NCBI RefSeq assembly: GCF_016908855.1
Contig: NZ_JAFBER010000007.1
Coordinates: 62,001 to 126,000, forward strand
DNA from: Scopulibacillus daqui
GTDB lineage: Bacteria > Bacillota > Bacilli > Bacillales > Sporolactobacillaceae
DNA length: 64,000 nucleotides
Reading direction: 5' to 3'
Under the pieces are notes generated by a model. It was not told the origin of the DNA. It saw only the letters and a program-made list of their open reading frames with translations, and did not search any database. This document shows positions 20,170 to 28,530 of the stretch, one piece after another (position 1 is the stretch's first letter; every line of letters begins with the position of its first letter). Made by a program: the position numbers and the translations under genes.

Positions 20170-20196
20170 ATACTTATCCAATCTTCAAAAATAACC

Positions 20197-20323
20197 CTCA
20201 GCTCAACTCTTCTCTATACACTCATTCTCATCTCAACTGGAATGTTCAAAAATTCCGGAAAACAGGCGGCCTGTTTGCCCTCTTTTTTGAACGCTTATTT
20301 AACTAAACTCAACTCATAAACTC
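20197..20323 (-). promoter_or_regulatory. TRAP binding site: eleven GAG/UAG triplets in two clusters
   Basis: On the transcript, four triplets come first (GAG 20323-20321, GAG 20315-20313, GAG 20310-20308, UAG 20305-20303). Seven follow (GAG ending at 20232, 20227 and 20221, UAG or overlapping GAG at 20216-20212, GAG ending at 20207, 20202 and 20197). Spacers are mostly 2-3 bases with some of 4-6. The count equals the eleven subunits of the TRAP ring, and mtrB is at 26361-26582. Confidence 0.82.
20244..20292 (-). promoter_or_regulatory. Hairpin that splits the TRAP triplets
   Basis: Outer stem GTTCAAAAA (20292-20284) with TTTTTGAAC (20252-20244). Inner stem AAACAGG (20276-20270) with CCTGTTT (20266-20260). 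It lies between the two triplet clusters. One further GAG (20282-20280) sits in the internal loop. Confidence 0.7.
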
Positions 20324-20343
20324 ATCTTTGTAAACTTTATGAA

Positions 20344-20372
20344 ATTATAAATAAAAAATTGCAAATTGTCAA
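20344..20372 (-). promoter_or_regulatory. Perfect-consensus sigma-A promoter of the trp operon
   Basis: TTGACA (20372-20367) and TATAAT (20349-20344) on the minus strand are exactly 17 bases apart, directly after aroB. The predicted start near 20337 puts the first TRAP triplet about 14 bases into the RNA. Confidence 0.85.
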
Positions 20373-20378
20373 CAGTTT

Positions 20379-21455
20379 TTATTTATTTTTCTTCATGAAA
20401 GCAGATAAAACTTCTTCAACTTCCTCAATGGCAACTGTCTTAGTTTCTACGGATCCGATCTCTTTCATTAGCACAAAACGCAGGCTGCCTGCTTGAGTCT
20501 TTTTATCATAGCGCATACGATGCAAGATGTTCTCAATATTGAGTCCTGCCGGCACTTGTGTTGGCAGCCCTAAAGCTTTAAGCCATGATGAAACTTTATC
20601 TATCGGCAGCTTGCGCCTGTAGTGCGCTTCACTTAAATGCATGGCAAACACCATCCCAATGGCTACTGCTTCTCCATGCGCCAGCCTGCCGTATCCATAT
20701 TCACTCTCAATCGCGTGGCCAAGTGTATGGCCAAAATTCAAATGCGTTCTAATTCCTGATTCACGCTCATCTTGACTGACAATGCCCGCTTTTACCCGGA
20801 TGCCTTCTTTGATAAAAGGCTGGATATTCTCCGGAGTCATTGCCGTCTCATTAGGGACAGCCGCTTTCAATTGATCGAAAAACTGGACCGAATCAATTAA
20901 ACTATGCTTAATAAGTTCTGCAAAGCCTGAACGGCGTTCCCTTAAAGAAAGTGTTTCAAGGGTTTCGGAATCATAAATAACAGCAGAGGGATGGTAGAAG
21001 GCGCCTATTAAATTCTTGCCCATTTTATGGTTGATCGCCACCTTGCCGCCAACACTTGAATCATGGGCAAGCAATGTTGTCGGCATTTGAATGAAGCCAA
21101 CGCCTCTTAAATAAGTAGCGGCAACAAATCCTGCTAAATCACCGACAACACCGCCTCCAAGCGCAACAACACATGTACGGCGGTCCAGCTGTTTTTCCAG
21201 CATATCATCCAAAATTTCCTGATAGACTTTCATGCTTTTAGCATTTTCACCTGACTGTACAGTGTAGATATATGTTTTGAATCCTGACAGCGCCTCGTAT
21301 ACCTCGTCTCCATAATAACGTCCAACCTGATCATCAGTAATGATATAGAAACTCGAATATTGATCCGGTATCAATTCGGCCAAACGAAACCTTAATCCTG
21401 GACCAATATAAACAGGGTAATCAGCGTGCTTGGTTTGAATAATTAACTTATCCAT
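20379..21455 (-). CDS. aroB: 3-dehydroquinate synthase
   Basis: Second step of the shikimate pathway: converts DAHP to dehydroquinate using NAD and a divalent metal. 358 residues. GGGVVGDLAGFVAATYLRG near residue 98, the metal ligands in ELIKH, and LNFGHTLGHAIE are visible. The ATG at 21455 shares a base with the aroF stop (TAATG), suggesting coupling; the in-frame ATG at 21473 lies in aroF. The N-terminus [18 protein letters not shown] fits relatives. No aroH follows it, unlike B. subtilis. Confidence 0.96.
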   Translation of the reverse strand: MDKLIIQTKHADYPVYIGPGLRFRLAELIPDQYSSFYIITDDQVGRYYGDEVYEALSGFKTYIYTVQSGENAKSMKVYQEILDDMLEKQLDRRTCVVALGGGVVGDLAGFVAATYLRGVGFIQMPTTLLAHDSSVGGKVAINHKMGKNLIGAFYHPSAVIYDSETLETLSLRERRSGFAELIKHSLIDSVQFFDQLKAAVPNETAMTPENIQPFIKEGIRVKAGIVSQDERESGIRTHLNFGHTLGHAIESEYGYGRLAHGEAVAIGMVFAMHLSEAHYRRKLPIDKVSSWLKALGLPTQVPAGLNIENILHRMRYDKKTQAGSLRFVLMKEIGSVETKTVAIEEVEEVLSAFMKKNK

Positions 21456-22621
21456 TAAAAATTCATCGCCCATTCCTGATATTTTTCGAAAGCCTCTTTC
21501 ATTTCTTCTATTCTATCACTTGGAAATTTCTCCATCATTGCCTGGGCAATTTCCCAAGCGACAACACTTTCACATACAACACTTGCCGCTGGCACCGCAC
21601 AATTGTCTGAGCGTTCAATGCTCGCTGAAAACGGTTCTTTTGTTTCGATATCAACACTTTGCAAAGGTTTATAGAGCGTTGGAATAGGCTTCATAACACC
21701 TCTCACAACGATAGGCATGCCAGTCGTCATCCCGCCTTCAAATCCGCCGAGGCGATTTGTTTTTCGAGTATATCCTTTATCTTCTGACCAAATGATTTCA
21801 TCGTGAACTTGGCTGCCCGGTTTTTCAGCTGCCCTAAAACCAATGCCAAATTCAACGCCCTTAAAAGCATTGATGCTTGTAACGGCCATAGCAATGCGCG
21901 CATCCAGTTTCCGATCAAAATGAACATGGCTGCCCAACCCCACAGGCACGCCTGTCACGATCACTTCAACAACGCCGCCGAGGGAATCACCGTTCTTTTT
22001 CGCTTCATCAATGGCTGCTATCATCTTTTGTTCAATTTCTTTATCCATGCAGCGAACCGGTGAAGCCTCGGTTATCGACTGTATGTCTTTAACAGATGAA
22101 GCATATTCTTGTTCATCTTTCACGCCGCCGATTTCGACAACACGGCCGGCTATCTCAATGCCGAATTGGGATAAAAGCTGCTTAGCCACTGCGCCAAGCG
22201 CGACGCGGATCGTTGTTTCTCTTGCAGATGACCGCTCCAGAACATTTCTCATGTCCCGATGTCCGTATTTAATCGCACCGTTAAGATCGGCGTGTCCAGG
22301 TCTCGGACGAGTCACTTGCTTTTTAACTTCTTGGGAGGCATCAATAGGGTCGGGCCCCATAATATCCTGCCAATTTTTCCAGTCTTTATTTTGAACAACC
22401 AATGTGACCGGCGCCCCAGTTGTTTGTCCGTGCCTGACGCCTGATAATATTTGAACTTGATCACTTTCAATTTTCATCCTGCGCCCTCGGCCGTAACCGC
22501 CTTGTCTGCGCTTGAGTTCACGATTTATTGCATCTGCCGTCAGTTCCAAATGGGCAGGCAGTCCTTCAATAATGGCCGTTAATTGCGGGCCGTGTGATTC
22601 ACCAGCTGTTAAAAATCTCAT
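21455..22621 (-). CDS. aroF: Chorismate synthase
   Basis: Last common step to chorismate: converts EPSP to chorismate with reduced FMN. 388 residues (AroC in E. coli). The N-terminal [44 protein letters not shown] and [13 protein letters not shown] are the family signatures. The ATG at 22621 is fixed by family similarity ([11 protein letters not shown]). The only nearby purine stretch, ACGGAT, is a poor ribosome site; a perfect one lies 75 bases upstream beyond a hairpin (22629-22692). Confidence 0.97.
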   Translation of the reverse strand: MRFLTAGESHGPQLTAIIEGLPAHLELTADAINRELKRRQGGYGRGRRMKIESDQVQILSGVRHGQTTGAPVTLVVQNKDWKNWQDIMGPDPIDASQEVKKQVTRPRPGHADLNGAIKYGHRDMRNVLERSSARETTIRVALGAVAKQLLSQFGIEIAGRVVEIGGVKDEQEYASSVKDIQSITEASPVRCMDKEIEQKMIAAIDEAKKNGDSLGGVVEVIVTGVPVGLGSHVHFDRKLDARIAMAVTSINAFKGVEFGIGFRAAEKPGSQVHDEIIWSEDKGYTRKTNRLGGFEGGMTTGMPIVVRGVMKPIPTLYKPLQSVDIETKEPFSASIERSDNCAVPAASVVCESVVAWEIAQAMMEKFPSDRIEEMKEAFEKYQEWAMNF

Positions 22622-22628
22622 TGTTTAT

Positions 22629-22692
22629 CCGTTATGAAAAACTTATAAAACTATAAAATAGTTTTATATGGCTGTCGGTTTTTCAGTAACGG
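22629..22692 (-). promoter_or_regulatory. 64-base hairpin between the Shine-Dalgarno site and start codon of aroF
   Basis: Outer arms CCGTTA-CTGAAAAAC and GTTTTTCATAACGG (22692-22678 and 22642-22629, one small bulge) and inner arms TATAAAACTAT / ATAGTTTTATA (22668-22658 and 22654-22644, 3-base loop). It ends 7 bases before the aroF ATG. Confidence 0.75.
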
Positions 22693-22703
22693 TCTCCCTC
22701 CTT
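22693..22703 (-). promoter_or_regulatory. Displaced Shine-Dalgarno sequence of aroF
   Basis: AAGGAGGGAGA on the minus strand matches the 16S 3' end perfectly but is 75 bases from the ATG in linear distance. With the adjacent hairpin folded, 11 unpaired bases separate AAGGAGG from ATG. No alternative ATG, GTG or TTG lies at a normal distance. Confidence 0.65.
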
Positions 22704-22727
22704 GTCCAATTTATTTTTTTAAAGGAT

Positions 22728-22756
22728 GTTATACTATCAAAATCTTAATAAGTCAA
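22728..22756 (-). promoter_or_regulatory. Sigma-A promoter for aroF-aroB
   Basis: TTGACT (22756-22751) and TATAAC (22733-22728) on the minus strand, 17 bases apart. The predicted RNA has a leader of about 100 bases that contains the displaced ribosome site and the hairpin. The rest of the 22757-22912 stretch is AT-rich and holds nothing I recognise; cheR, which lies here in B. subtilis, is absent. Confidence 0.7.
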
Positions 22757-22912
22757 CATTTAATCATTATTCTATCAGAACATGCTTCTGATGTTCTTTT
22801 TGATTGTAACATATTTTCAAAATAATTTATGAATAATGTATTGCTGCTTTTACTCTCTTTGCATTGCGCCGCCTGAACTTATGAAGGCATATGCAGCAAC
22901 ATCACGGGTGCT

Positions 22913-22940
22913 AAAAAACCAGCCCTAAAGGCTGGTTTTT
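22913..22940 (-). terminator. Terminator after ndk
   Basis: Perfect stem 914-924 / 930-940 (window 22914-22924, 22930-22940) with a 5-base loop and a T run of six on the minus strand. Confidence 0.85.
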
Positions 22941-22993
22941 CATTAGTTATACAGCAGCGCTCGCATGTGTTTACAGCGAACACAAACCGTAAT

Positions 22994-23437
22994 TTATACC
23001 CATTTATTTATCATTTTTTCGTAGCTGATGAGATCGCTTTCATTGAAAAATAAAGCAATTTCACGTTCTGCGCTCTCCGGAGAGTCAGACCCGTGAATGA
23101 TATTTTGGCTGACTTGTACGCCAAAATCGCCGCGAATCGTTCCTGGCGCTGCTTCTGCAGGATTTGTGGCTCCCATCATTTTTCTCGCCTGAGCAATAAT
23201 ATTTTCTCCTTGCCATACCATGGCAAAGACTGGCCCGGAAGTAATGAAACTAACCAGCTCTCCGAAAAACGGCTTATCTTTATGTTCGCCGTAATGCTTT
23301 TCAGCAAGCTCTTGGGAAACCATCATCAGTTTTGCTCCAACAAGCTGAAAGCCTTTGCTTTCAAAGCGGCGGACGATCTCTCCGATTAAATTCCTCTGAA
23401 CACCGTCAGGCTTGACCATAAGAAATGTTTTCTCCAT
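22994..23437 (-). CDS. ndk: Nucleoside diphosphate kinase
   Basis: Moves the gamma phosphate between nucleoside tri- and diphosphates through a phospho-histidine. 147 residues. [16 protein letters not shown] at the N-terminus, and the active-site His in [12 protein letters not shown] near residue 115. The ATG at 23437 has GGAGAG upstream; the in-frame extension to 23494 has no homology. It follows hepT in the conserved order. Confidence 0.97.
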   Translation of the reverse strand: MEKTFLMVKPDGVQRNLIGEIVRRFESKGFQLVGAKLMMVSQELAEKHYGEHKDKPFFGELVSFITSGPVFAMVWQGENIIAQARKMMGATNPAEAAPGTIRGDFGVQVSQNIIHGSDSPESAEREIALFFNESDLISYEKMINKWV

Positions 23438-23580
23438 AATGATCTCTCCAATCCTATGTACTCTATATGTTCGATAACGAAAAGGGACAATCATCCCTTT
23501 TGTAAGACAATTATCGAACCTGTAAATAGTATAATGTTTGTATCAGCCTAAGTCTATCAAAATTTTTTCACAAATACAAA

Positions 23581-24549
23581 TTAATATTTTCTTATGCCAA
23601 TATAATCGGCAATTTCCCTGAATGAACGGGTTGATGAATGGTCAGGGAGATCATTAAGGATATTATAGGCTTTCTTAAGATATTGTGTGCTTATTTCTTG
23701 GGAAACTTCAATGGCGTCCGATTGTTTGATTAAGTTGATAACACCGTCGAAATCTTGTGCGGAAGGATTGTCCATATCGAGCGTTCGTTTAACAGCCGCT
23801 TTAATGTCTGAATGCCGGAAAGCCATGAGCGTCGGCAGAGTAATATTCCCTTGCTTCAAGTCGCTCCCGGCAGGTTTGCCTAACTGCTTTTCAGTCCCTA
23901 CAAAGTCAAGGATATCATCTGTGATTTGATAAGACATACCCATGAAATACCCGAAATAATACAGCTTGCGCCCAATAGATCGGGAGGCGCCTGAAGCAAT
24001 TGCCCCCAGTTCACAGCTAATAGCCATGAGCAATGCTGTCTTTCGTTTGATTCTAAGCAAATATTGTCGAAGATTTTGCCGGTAATTAAACTGATCTTTA
24101 ATTTGCTCAATTTCTCCTATGCTCATTTCCCGCATCGCTTTGGCCACGACTTGGTTTGCATATGGATTTTGAATATCCGCCATTATATCAATTGCTTTGG
24201 CAAACAGATAATCGCCGGCATACATAGCGGTACGGTTGTTCCATTTCGCTTTAACCGTCGGCTTGCCCCTGCGCAGTTCCGCATTATCGATGACATCATC
24301 ATGAACAAGGGAAGCAGTATGTATAAGCTCCAAGGTAATGGCAGCTTTTTTTACAGCGGGATCGTCTTTTTTTCCGTAGCGCGAAGACAGCAATACCAAT
24401 ATCGGCCTGATTCGTTTTCCGCCGGCTTTTATCAGCTCATAGCCCGCTTGATGAAGCGTCGGATGGTCGGATGCGACGGCTTCCTCTATTCCTTTTTCAA
24501 TATCATTCAAATCTCTTTTAAGTTCTTTATATATTCTTGTCAGTGACAT
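23581..24549 (-). CDS. hepT: Heptaprenyl diphosphate synthase component II
   Basis: Catalytic subunit of trans-heptaprenyl diphosphate synthase, which makes the C35 side chain of menaquinone-7. 322 residues. First aspartate-rich motif LVHDDVIDNAELRRGKP near residue 82, and the second as QITDDILDFVG. The ATG at 24549 is 6 bases after AAAGGTGA; the ATG at 24555 abuts that site. It works with HepS (25285-26088). Confidence 0.96.
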   Translation of the reverse strand: MSLTRIYKELKRDLNDIEKGIEEAVASDHPTLHQAGYELIKAGGKRIRPILVLLSSRYGKKDDPAVKKAAITLELIHTASLVHDDVIDNAELRRGKPTVKAKWNNRTAMYAGDYLFAKAIDIMADIQNPYANQVVAKAMREMSIGEIEQIKDQFNYRQNLRQYLLRIKRKTALLMAISCELGAIASGASRSIGRKLYYFGYFMGMSYQITDDILDFVGTEKQLGKPAGSDLKQGNITLPTLMAFRHSDIKAAVKRTLDMDNPSAQDFDGVINLIKQSDAIEVSQEISTQYLKKAYNILNDLPDHSSTRSFREIADYIGIRKY

Positions 24550-24570
24550 AGCCATTCACCTTTATATTAT

Positions 24571-25281
24571 TTAATCGTCTTGCTTTACCGCATAGTGGAC
24601 AGCTGCGATCCCTCCCATAAAAGACTTGATTTTCACATTGGAAAACCCAGCTTCCTGAAACAGGCCCGCAAGCGTCTTTTTATCTGGAAAGTTCTTGGTT
24701 GATTCGTACAGCCATACATACTCATCATAACTATTTGCAAAATATTTGCCTAATAGCGGCATGATGTTTTTGAAGTAAAAAAAATAAAGCTGTGTATAGA
24801 CAGGGATAGTAGGCTGAGATGTTTCTAAGCATACAACCATCCCTCCCGGCTTTAAAACACGGTGCATTTCTTTAAGAACCGTTAAGTAGTCAGGAACATT
24901 CCGCAAACCGAATCCGATGGTTACATAATCGAATTGATTTTCCTCATAAGGCATTTTCATGGCATCGCCATGTACCAGCTCAACATTCGCCAATTGTTGT
25001 TCGCTGACTTTTTTTTCAGCGACTTGAAGCATATTTTCGCTGAAATCTAATCCATATACACGCCCGCTGTCTCCCGCTGCTTCCGCGAGCGCTATTGTCC
25101 AATCCCCGGTTCCGCAGCAAACATCCAAAGCTTTCTTTCCAGGCTCGACGTTCATGATCTTCATCGTTTTTTTTCGCCATGATTTATGGCAATTGAAGCT
25201 CATCAGCGAATTCATAAAATCATATTTTTTGTATATCGTTTGAAATACATCATGTACCTTTTCACGCTTTGCTTCGCTCAT
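24571..25281 (-). CDS. menG: Demethylmenaquinone methyltransferase
   Basis: SAM-dependent C-methylation of demethylmenaquinone, the last step of menaquinone synthesis (UbiE/COQ5 family). 236 residues. [17 protein letters not shown] at the N-terminus, SAM motif [14 protein letters not shown] near residue 53, and GFGLRNVPD followed by the LKPGG motif. It lies between hepS and hepT, 3 bases from hepS. Confidence 0.96.
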   Translation of the reverse strand: MSEAKREKVHDVFQTIYKKYDFMNSLMSFNCHKSWRKKTMKIMNVEPGKKALDVCCGTGDWTIALAEAAGDSGRVYGLDFSENMLQVAEKKVSEQQLANVELVHGDAMKMPYEENQFDYVTIGFGLRNVPDYLTVLKEMHRVLKPGGMVVCLETSQPTIPVYTQLYFFYFKNIMPLLGKYFANSYDEYVWLYESTKNFPDKKTLAGLFQEAGFSNVKIKSFMGGIAAVHYAVKQDD

Positions 25282-25284
25282 TTT

Positions 25285-26088
25285 TTAACCTTCTTCCGCT
25301 AGCCGTTGATCGTAAAATACGCGACCATCATTTTCAAATATTGATTTCAAAGAACAATGCTTAAGAAAAGCTGCAAATAATGGAGAGTCTTTCAGGGTTT
25401 GTTCCAGCCGTAATTTTATTTCCTGAAAATGATAATCTATTTTCTGCAAAGTCACTTTCGGGGTGTTAGGCTTCTTATTAAGGATATCCAGATGATGAAA
25501 AAATGAAAAAGGATGGTCACTGCCGCTGTTAACTGCATGTCTTTCAAAGGACAGTCTCTTTAACAGGAAGTAATCAAACATGACTTCTGCCCAATCAGAA
25601 AATCCCAAATGCGAAGCGATTTTAGTGACGAGTGCCGATTCAATGCGGCCAAGCTGATGAAGCAAAGTTGACCACTGAATATGGTCGTTGGCAAAAAACG
25701 CCATTTTATATTCGTTAATTTCTTGAATAGCCCCAGCTATTTGCTTGGTCATCTTCAAGTCAGGAATATTTGTTAATATAAAATAGTAAAGAGCACTGTA
25801 ATAATCCCCGCCAAGTACGGTAAGCTGCCTTTCCTTGATGCTTCCCTGGTCGATTAATTTCTCATTGGTGACCTTATCATGAGTATCAAGGGCAATCTGG
25901 ACGAGCATCATGACGATGACATAATCATTCATTTCTTTGTAAGAGCTGTTCTCTTTAAAAAGCAAATAGAAAGCTAAGAGTTTGTCTTCATCTATGTATG
26001 GTTGATTTAAGTATTTGCCTAAGTATGGGTGTTCTATAGTATGTATTAACTTCTTTTTAATATCTAACAGCACTTCATTGATGGTCAT
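25285..26088 (-). CDS. hepS: Heptaprenyl diphosphate synthase component I
   Basis: Non-catalytic partner subunit that sets the chain length and activity of HepT. 267 residues, helical, without aspartate-rich motifs, as expected. TINEVLLDIKKKLIHTIEHPYLGKYL and HTASLV-like paired-subunit regions (LIDQGSIKERQLTVLGGDYYSALYYFILTN) identify it. The ribosome site before the ATG (GGGGGACA) is only fair. Confidence 0.93.
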   Translation of the reverse strand: MTINEVLLDIKKKLIHTIEHPYLGKYLNQPYIDEDKLLAFYLLFKENSSYKEMNDYVIVMMLVQIALDTHDKVTNEKLIDQGSIKERQLTVLGGDYYSALYYFILTNIPDLKMTKQIAGAIQEINEYKMAFFANDHIQWSTLLHQLGRIESALVTKIASHLGFSDWAEVMFDYFLLKRLSFERHAVNSGSDHPFSFFHHLDILNKKPNTPKVTLQKIDYHFQEIKLRLEQTLKDSPLFAAFLKHCSLKSIFENDGRVFYDQRLAEEG

Positions 26089-26142
26089 TATATGTCCCCC
26101 ACACTAATCAAGAATAAGTCGTACCGCTCTAAAAGCCTCTAA

Positions 26143-26170
26143 ATATTATATCATAAAACATATCTGCCAA
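26143..26170 (-). promoter_or_regulatory. Possible sigma-A promoter for hepS-menG-hepT-ndk
   Basis: TTGGCA (26170-26165) and TAATAT (26148-26143) on the minus strand, 16 bases apart, between the mtrB-side hairpin at 26176-26203 and hepS. Confidence 0.4.
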
Positions 26171-26175
26171 TAAAC

Positions 26176-26203
26176 AATAAAAGCAGGGCAGCCTGCTTTT
26201 ATT
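26176..26203 (-). terminator. Hairpin terminator between mtrB and hepS
   Basis: A perfect 12-bp stem (26176-26187 with 26192-26203, 4-base loop). The T run after it on the minus strand is short. A second weaker candidate with a 42-base loop (26293-26298 with 26341-26346, then six T) lies nearer to mtrB. Confidence 0.6.
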
Positions 26204-26360
26204 TTAAACGTTAGAAATGTTGTTCTGACTGCTTATCGCAGCAGCCGCTGCATCTAAAGGCTGTCAGCCGACAAATGTTGTTTAAATTAAAAAAGCGGTT
26301 AACAAATACAATTTTAGAACCTTGCTATCTTTTTATCGATCCGCTTAGTGACATTTTTGC

Positions 26361-26582
26361 TTATTCTGCGTTAATAACACCATGTCTCGTTTGGATAGTC
26401 GCTTTGCCCCGAACTTTGACTGCAGCCGTTTGTTCGGTAAATTGGCAAATAATCACTTCTCCTTTATCAAGTTTTTCAATATGGTGAAAGCGCGTATCGG
26501 CGCCTCTTGTAAGCCCCATGACATTGACGCCGTTTTCCTCTGCTTTTATCACCATGAAGTCATTAGACATATTTTCAGCCAA
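26361..26582 (-). CDS. mtrB: Tryptophan RNA-binding attenuation protein TRAP
   Basis: Eleven-mer ring that binds tryptophan and then GAG/UAG repeats in trp leader RNA, promoting termination. 73 residues. [38 protein letters not shown] and [16 protein letters not shown] match the family, including the Lys and Arg that contact RNA. The start is taken as TTG at 26582, 6 bases after AAGGAGGG; the ATG at 26570 is possible. Its target is visible at 20197-20323. It lies just after folE (mtrA). Confidence 0.96.
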   Translation of the reverse strand: MAENMSNDFMVIKAEENGVNVMGLTRGADTRFHHIEKLDKGEVIICQFTEQTAAVKVRGKATIQTRHGVINAE

Positions 26583-26635
26583 TAAAAACCCTCCTTGCAA
26601 GAACAGAATTTTCAAAAGATAACATTGACAGCCAG

Positions 26636-27199
26636 TTATTCTTTAATTAGCATCATGGCCTCGGATCGGGCAGAGGCGTCCTTTTGGAAAATGCCCCGCA
26701 CTGCAGAAGTTACGGTTTTAGAACCAGGCTTTTTCACGCCGCGCATCGTCATGCACATATGTTCCGCTTCAACAACAACAATGACCCCGTGAGGATTAAG
26801 TTTATTTACAATGGCATCCGCAATCGTTGTTGTAATCCTTTCCTGCAGCTGCGGACGTTTCGCAACAGCTTCCACCGCCCGTGCCAGCTTGCTTAATCCA
26901 GTTACTTTTCCGCCCCTTGGGATATAGCCGACATGAGCCTTGCCGTAAAACGGAACTAAATGATGTTCACACATTGAATAAAAAGGGATGTCCTTAACAA
27001 GCACTAATTCTTCATGGTCCTCGCCAAAGACTGTTGCAAAGTACGCTTCCGGATCTTGCTTCAGCCCTTGGAAAACTTCTTCATACATTCTTGCTACACG
27101 TTTCGGTGTATCTAATAATCCCTCACGTTCAGGGTCTTCGCCAATAGCCTCAATAATCATTTTAACTGCTTTTTCGATTTTCTCATGATCTACGCTCAC
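26636..27199 (-). CDS. folE: GTP cyclohydrolase I
   Basis: First step of folate synthesis: converts GTP to dihydroneopterin triphosphate. 187 residues. Zinc-site [16 protein letters not shown] near residue 107, and HMCMTMRGV with the second zinc Cys. Called mtrA in B. subtilis, where it forms an operon with mtrB as here. The start is GTG at 27199, 7 bases after GGAGGA; the TTG at 27217 overlaps that region. Confidence 0.96.
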   Translation of the reverse strand: MSVDHEKIEKAVKMIIEAIGEDPEREGLLDTPKRVARMYEEVFQGLKQDPEAYFATVFGEDHEELVLVKDIPFYSMCEHHLVPFYGKAHVGYIPRGGKVTGLSKLARAVEAVAKRPQLQERITTTIADAIVNKLNPHGVIVVVEAEHMCMTMRGVKKPGSKTVTSAVRGIFQKDASARSEAMMLIKE

Positions 27200-27326
27200 A
27201 GTGAATCCTCCATTCAAAACGACCTGTCTATCAAAGAAATATTAGCACAACCGCTTATTAAAAGTAAAGGAAACGCACTGATTAGCAAAGCCTTAGCGAG
27301 GATGGCAGCCTCTTTCTTGCAAAAAT

Positions 27327-27355
27327 AAAAAAAGAGCCGGATTTGGCTCTTTTTT
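27327..27355 (-). terminator. Terminator after hbs
   Basis: GAGCC/GGCTC flanked by A6/T6 runs (27334-27338 and 27345-27349, 6-base loop), with a long T run on the minus strand. Confidence 0.85.
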
Positions 27356-27374
27356 CTGCCCTATGTATTGATGT

Positions 27375-27647
27375 TTATTTAACAGCGTCCTTTAGGGCCT
27401 TACCTGGCTTAAAGGCCGGAACTTTGCTCGCAGGAATATCAATTTCCTCGCCTGTTTGAGGATTGCGACCTTTTCTTGCAGAGCGTTCGCGAACTTCAAA
27501 GTTACCGAATCCTATTAATTGAACCTTACTACCTTCTTTGAGAGCGTCAGCAATGTGTTGGAACACGGCATCTACAGCTGCAGTAGCATCTTTCTTAGAA
27601 AGTTGCGCAGATTCCGCAACAGCATTAATTAAATCAGTCTTATTCAA
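27375..27647 (-). CDS. hbs: DNA-binding protein HU (HBsu)
   Basis: Histone-like dimer that bends and compacts DNA. 90 residues. [40 protein letters not shown] and the DNA-binding arm ending [19 protein letters not shown] are nearly those of Bacillus HU. The start is TTG at 27647, 8 bases after GGAGG; the GTG at 27656 lies in the ribosome site. Confidence 0.97.
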   Translation of the reverse strand: MNKTDLINAVAESAQLSKKDATAAVDAVFQHIADALKEGSKVQLIGFGNFEVRERSARKGRNPQTGEEIDIPASKVPAFKPGKALKDAVK

Positions 27648-27716
27648 TGCCTTCACCTCCTCTCAAATAATGTCATTCAAAAATGCTTTTCTTTTTCAAA
27701 TGCATTATCAAAGCCT

Positions 27717-27745
27717 ATCTTATACGAAGTTATAAAGGAATTCAA
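27717..27745 (-). promoter_or_regulatory. Likely sigma-A promoter for hbs
   Basis: TTGAAT (27745-27740) and TAAGAT (27722-27717) on the minus strand, 17 bases apart, 70 bases before the start. The remaining 27746-27914 is AT-rich with one weak hairpin (about 27834-27853) that may end the upstream gene. Confidence 0.5.
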
Positions 27746-27914
27746 CATTTTTTAATAAAAGATCCACAAAGACTGCTTTCGTGAAAATTCTAATATTATT
27801 TATCATAATAACCATTTTTATAGAAAGTCAAACCTGCAGGCCCGCAGTTTTTTATTTTCATTGATTCTATGTATGCCTATCTCTTAAAGCGATATTCCCG
27901 CACCATAAAATCCA

Positions 27915-28502
27915 TTATATTTCTTTTTTATCCTGTTTGATAGTCTGAGGTGTCATCATTGGCATAAGGCTGTTAATATTTTTTGTACAGGCAGCCGCAT
28001 CTATTATGTCTTGATCATTAATGTTTCCCGCTAGACGTTCCGCATAGATTTCTCCAATAAATCTGCCAATGCCGTAATTATTTTTCGTCTGCGAATGCCA
28101 GTTGTTCTGTGAATTTTCCCCTATTGCAACAGCTGAGTTAATAGAAGAATCATTAATATTAATATCATTAAACTGAAAGTTTTGCTGAATAGTCTCCTCA
28201 CCTTCATGACTGTCCTCTTCGCCCGCTGCTTTTTTCGTTTGGTCATCAGGACAACTGTGTTCTTCCTTGCAAAAGTTATCAGTGCAATGATTCACAGGCA
28301 TATCAATATTGTCATTGTCAATAACAATTTGAACGGTATCATGAACCTTCCCATGGCTGACTGACCCAAATCCATAATTGTCCTTTTTCGAACTGTGCCA
28401 GCCATTGGCTTGAATTTGTCCAATAAAAACACCGGAGGAAGTATCGATATTATTAATAGACAATTGCTGAAAATTAACTTCTGCTGTTTTTTTCAATCTC
28501 AT
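27915..28502 (-). CDS. Tandem GerPA/GerPF-like spore protein
   Basis: 195 residues with two copies of a GerPF-like unit, about residues 8-75 and 115-180. Each has NF, IN, a V-x-IG turn, W, K, YG-x-G and an ND-x-D-x-ID ending. The linker has three Cys (NHCTDNFCKEEHSCPDD) and is acidic. GerPA/GerPF-family proteins act in germinant passage through the coat; here the function is inferred from the motif only. The ATG at 28502 follows a GGGGGGAA site; the frame continues to 28589 without one. It lies 28 bases after the single-unit gene and is probably co-transcribed. Confidence 0.65.
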   Translation of the reverse strand: MRLKKTAEVNFQQLSINNIDTSSGVFIGQIQANGWHSSKKDNYGFGSVSHGKVHDTVQIVIDNDNIDMPVNHCTDNFCKEEHSCPDDQTKKAAGEEDSHEGEETIQQNFQFNDININDSSINSAVAIGENSQNNWHSQTKNNYGIGRFIGEIYAERLAGNINDQDIIDAAACTKNINSLMPMMTPQTIKQDKKEI

Positions 28503-28530
28503 ACGGTTCCCCCCCTGCTGCCAAGGTTCG

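Noticed and set aside
20136-20172. CRISPR or other repeat array
   Set aside because: Only two 12-base copies, explained by the attenuator; no array of repeats and spacers exists in the window.
20077-20378. T-box or tryptophan riboswitch in the trp leader
   Set aside because: No T-box sequence is seen; the repeated GAG/UAG triplets and the presence of mtrB point to TRAP.
22640-22680. Leader peptide in the aroF hairpin starting at CTG
   Set aside because: CTG is rarely used, the spacing from AAGGAGG is too long and the 11-codon peptide has no run of aromatic residues.
22757-22912. Remnant of cheR between ndk and aroF
   Set aside because: No frame in this AT-rich stretch shows methyltransferase motifs; it looks like a clean loss.
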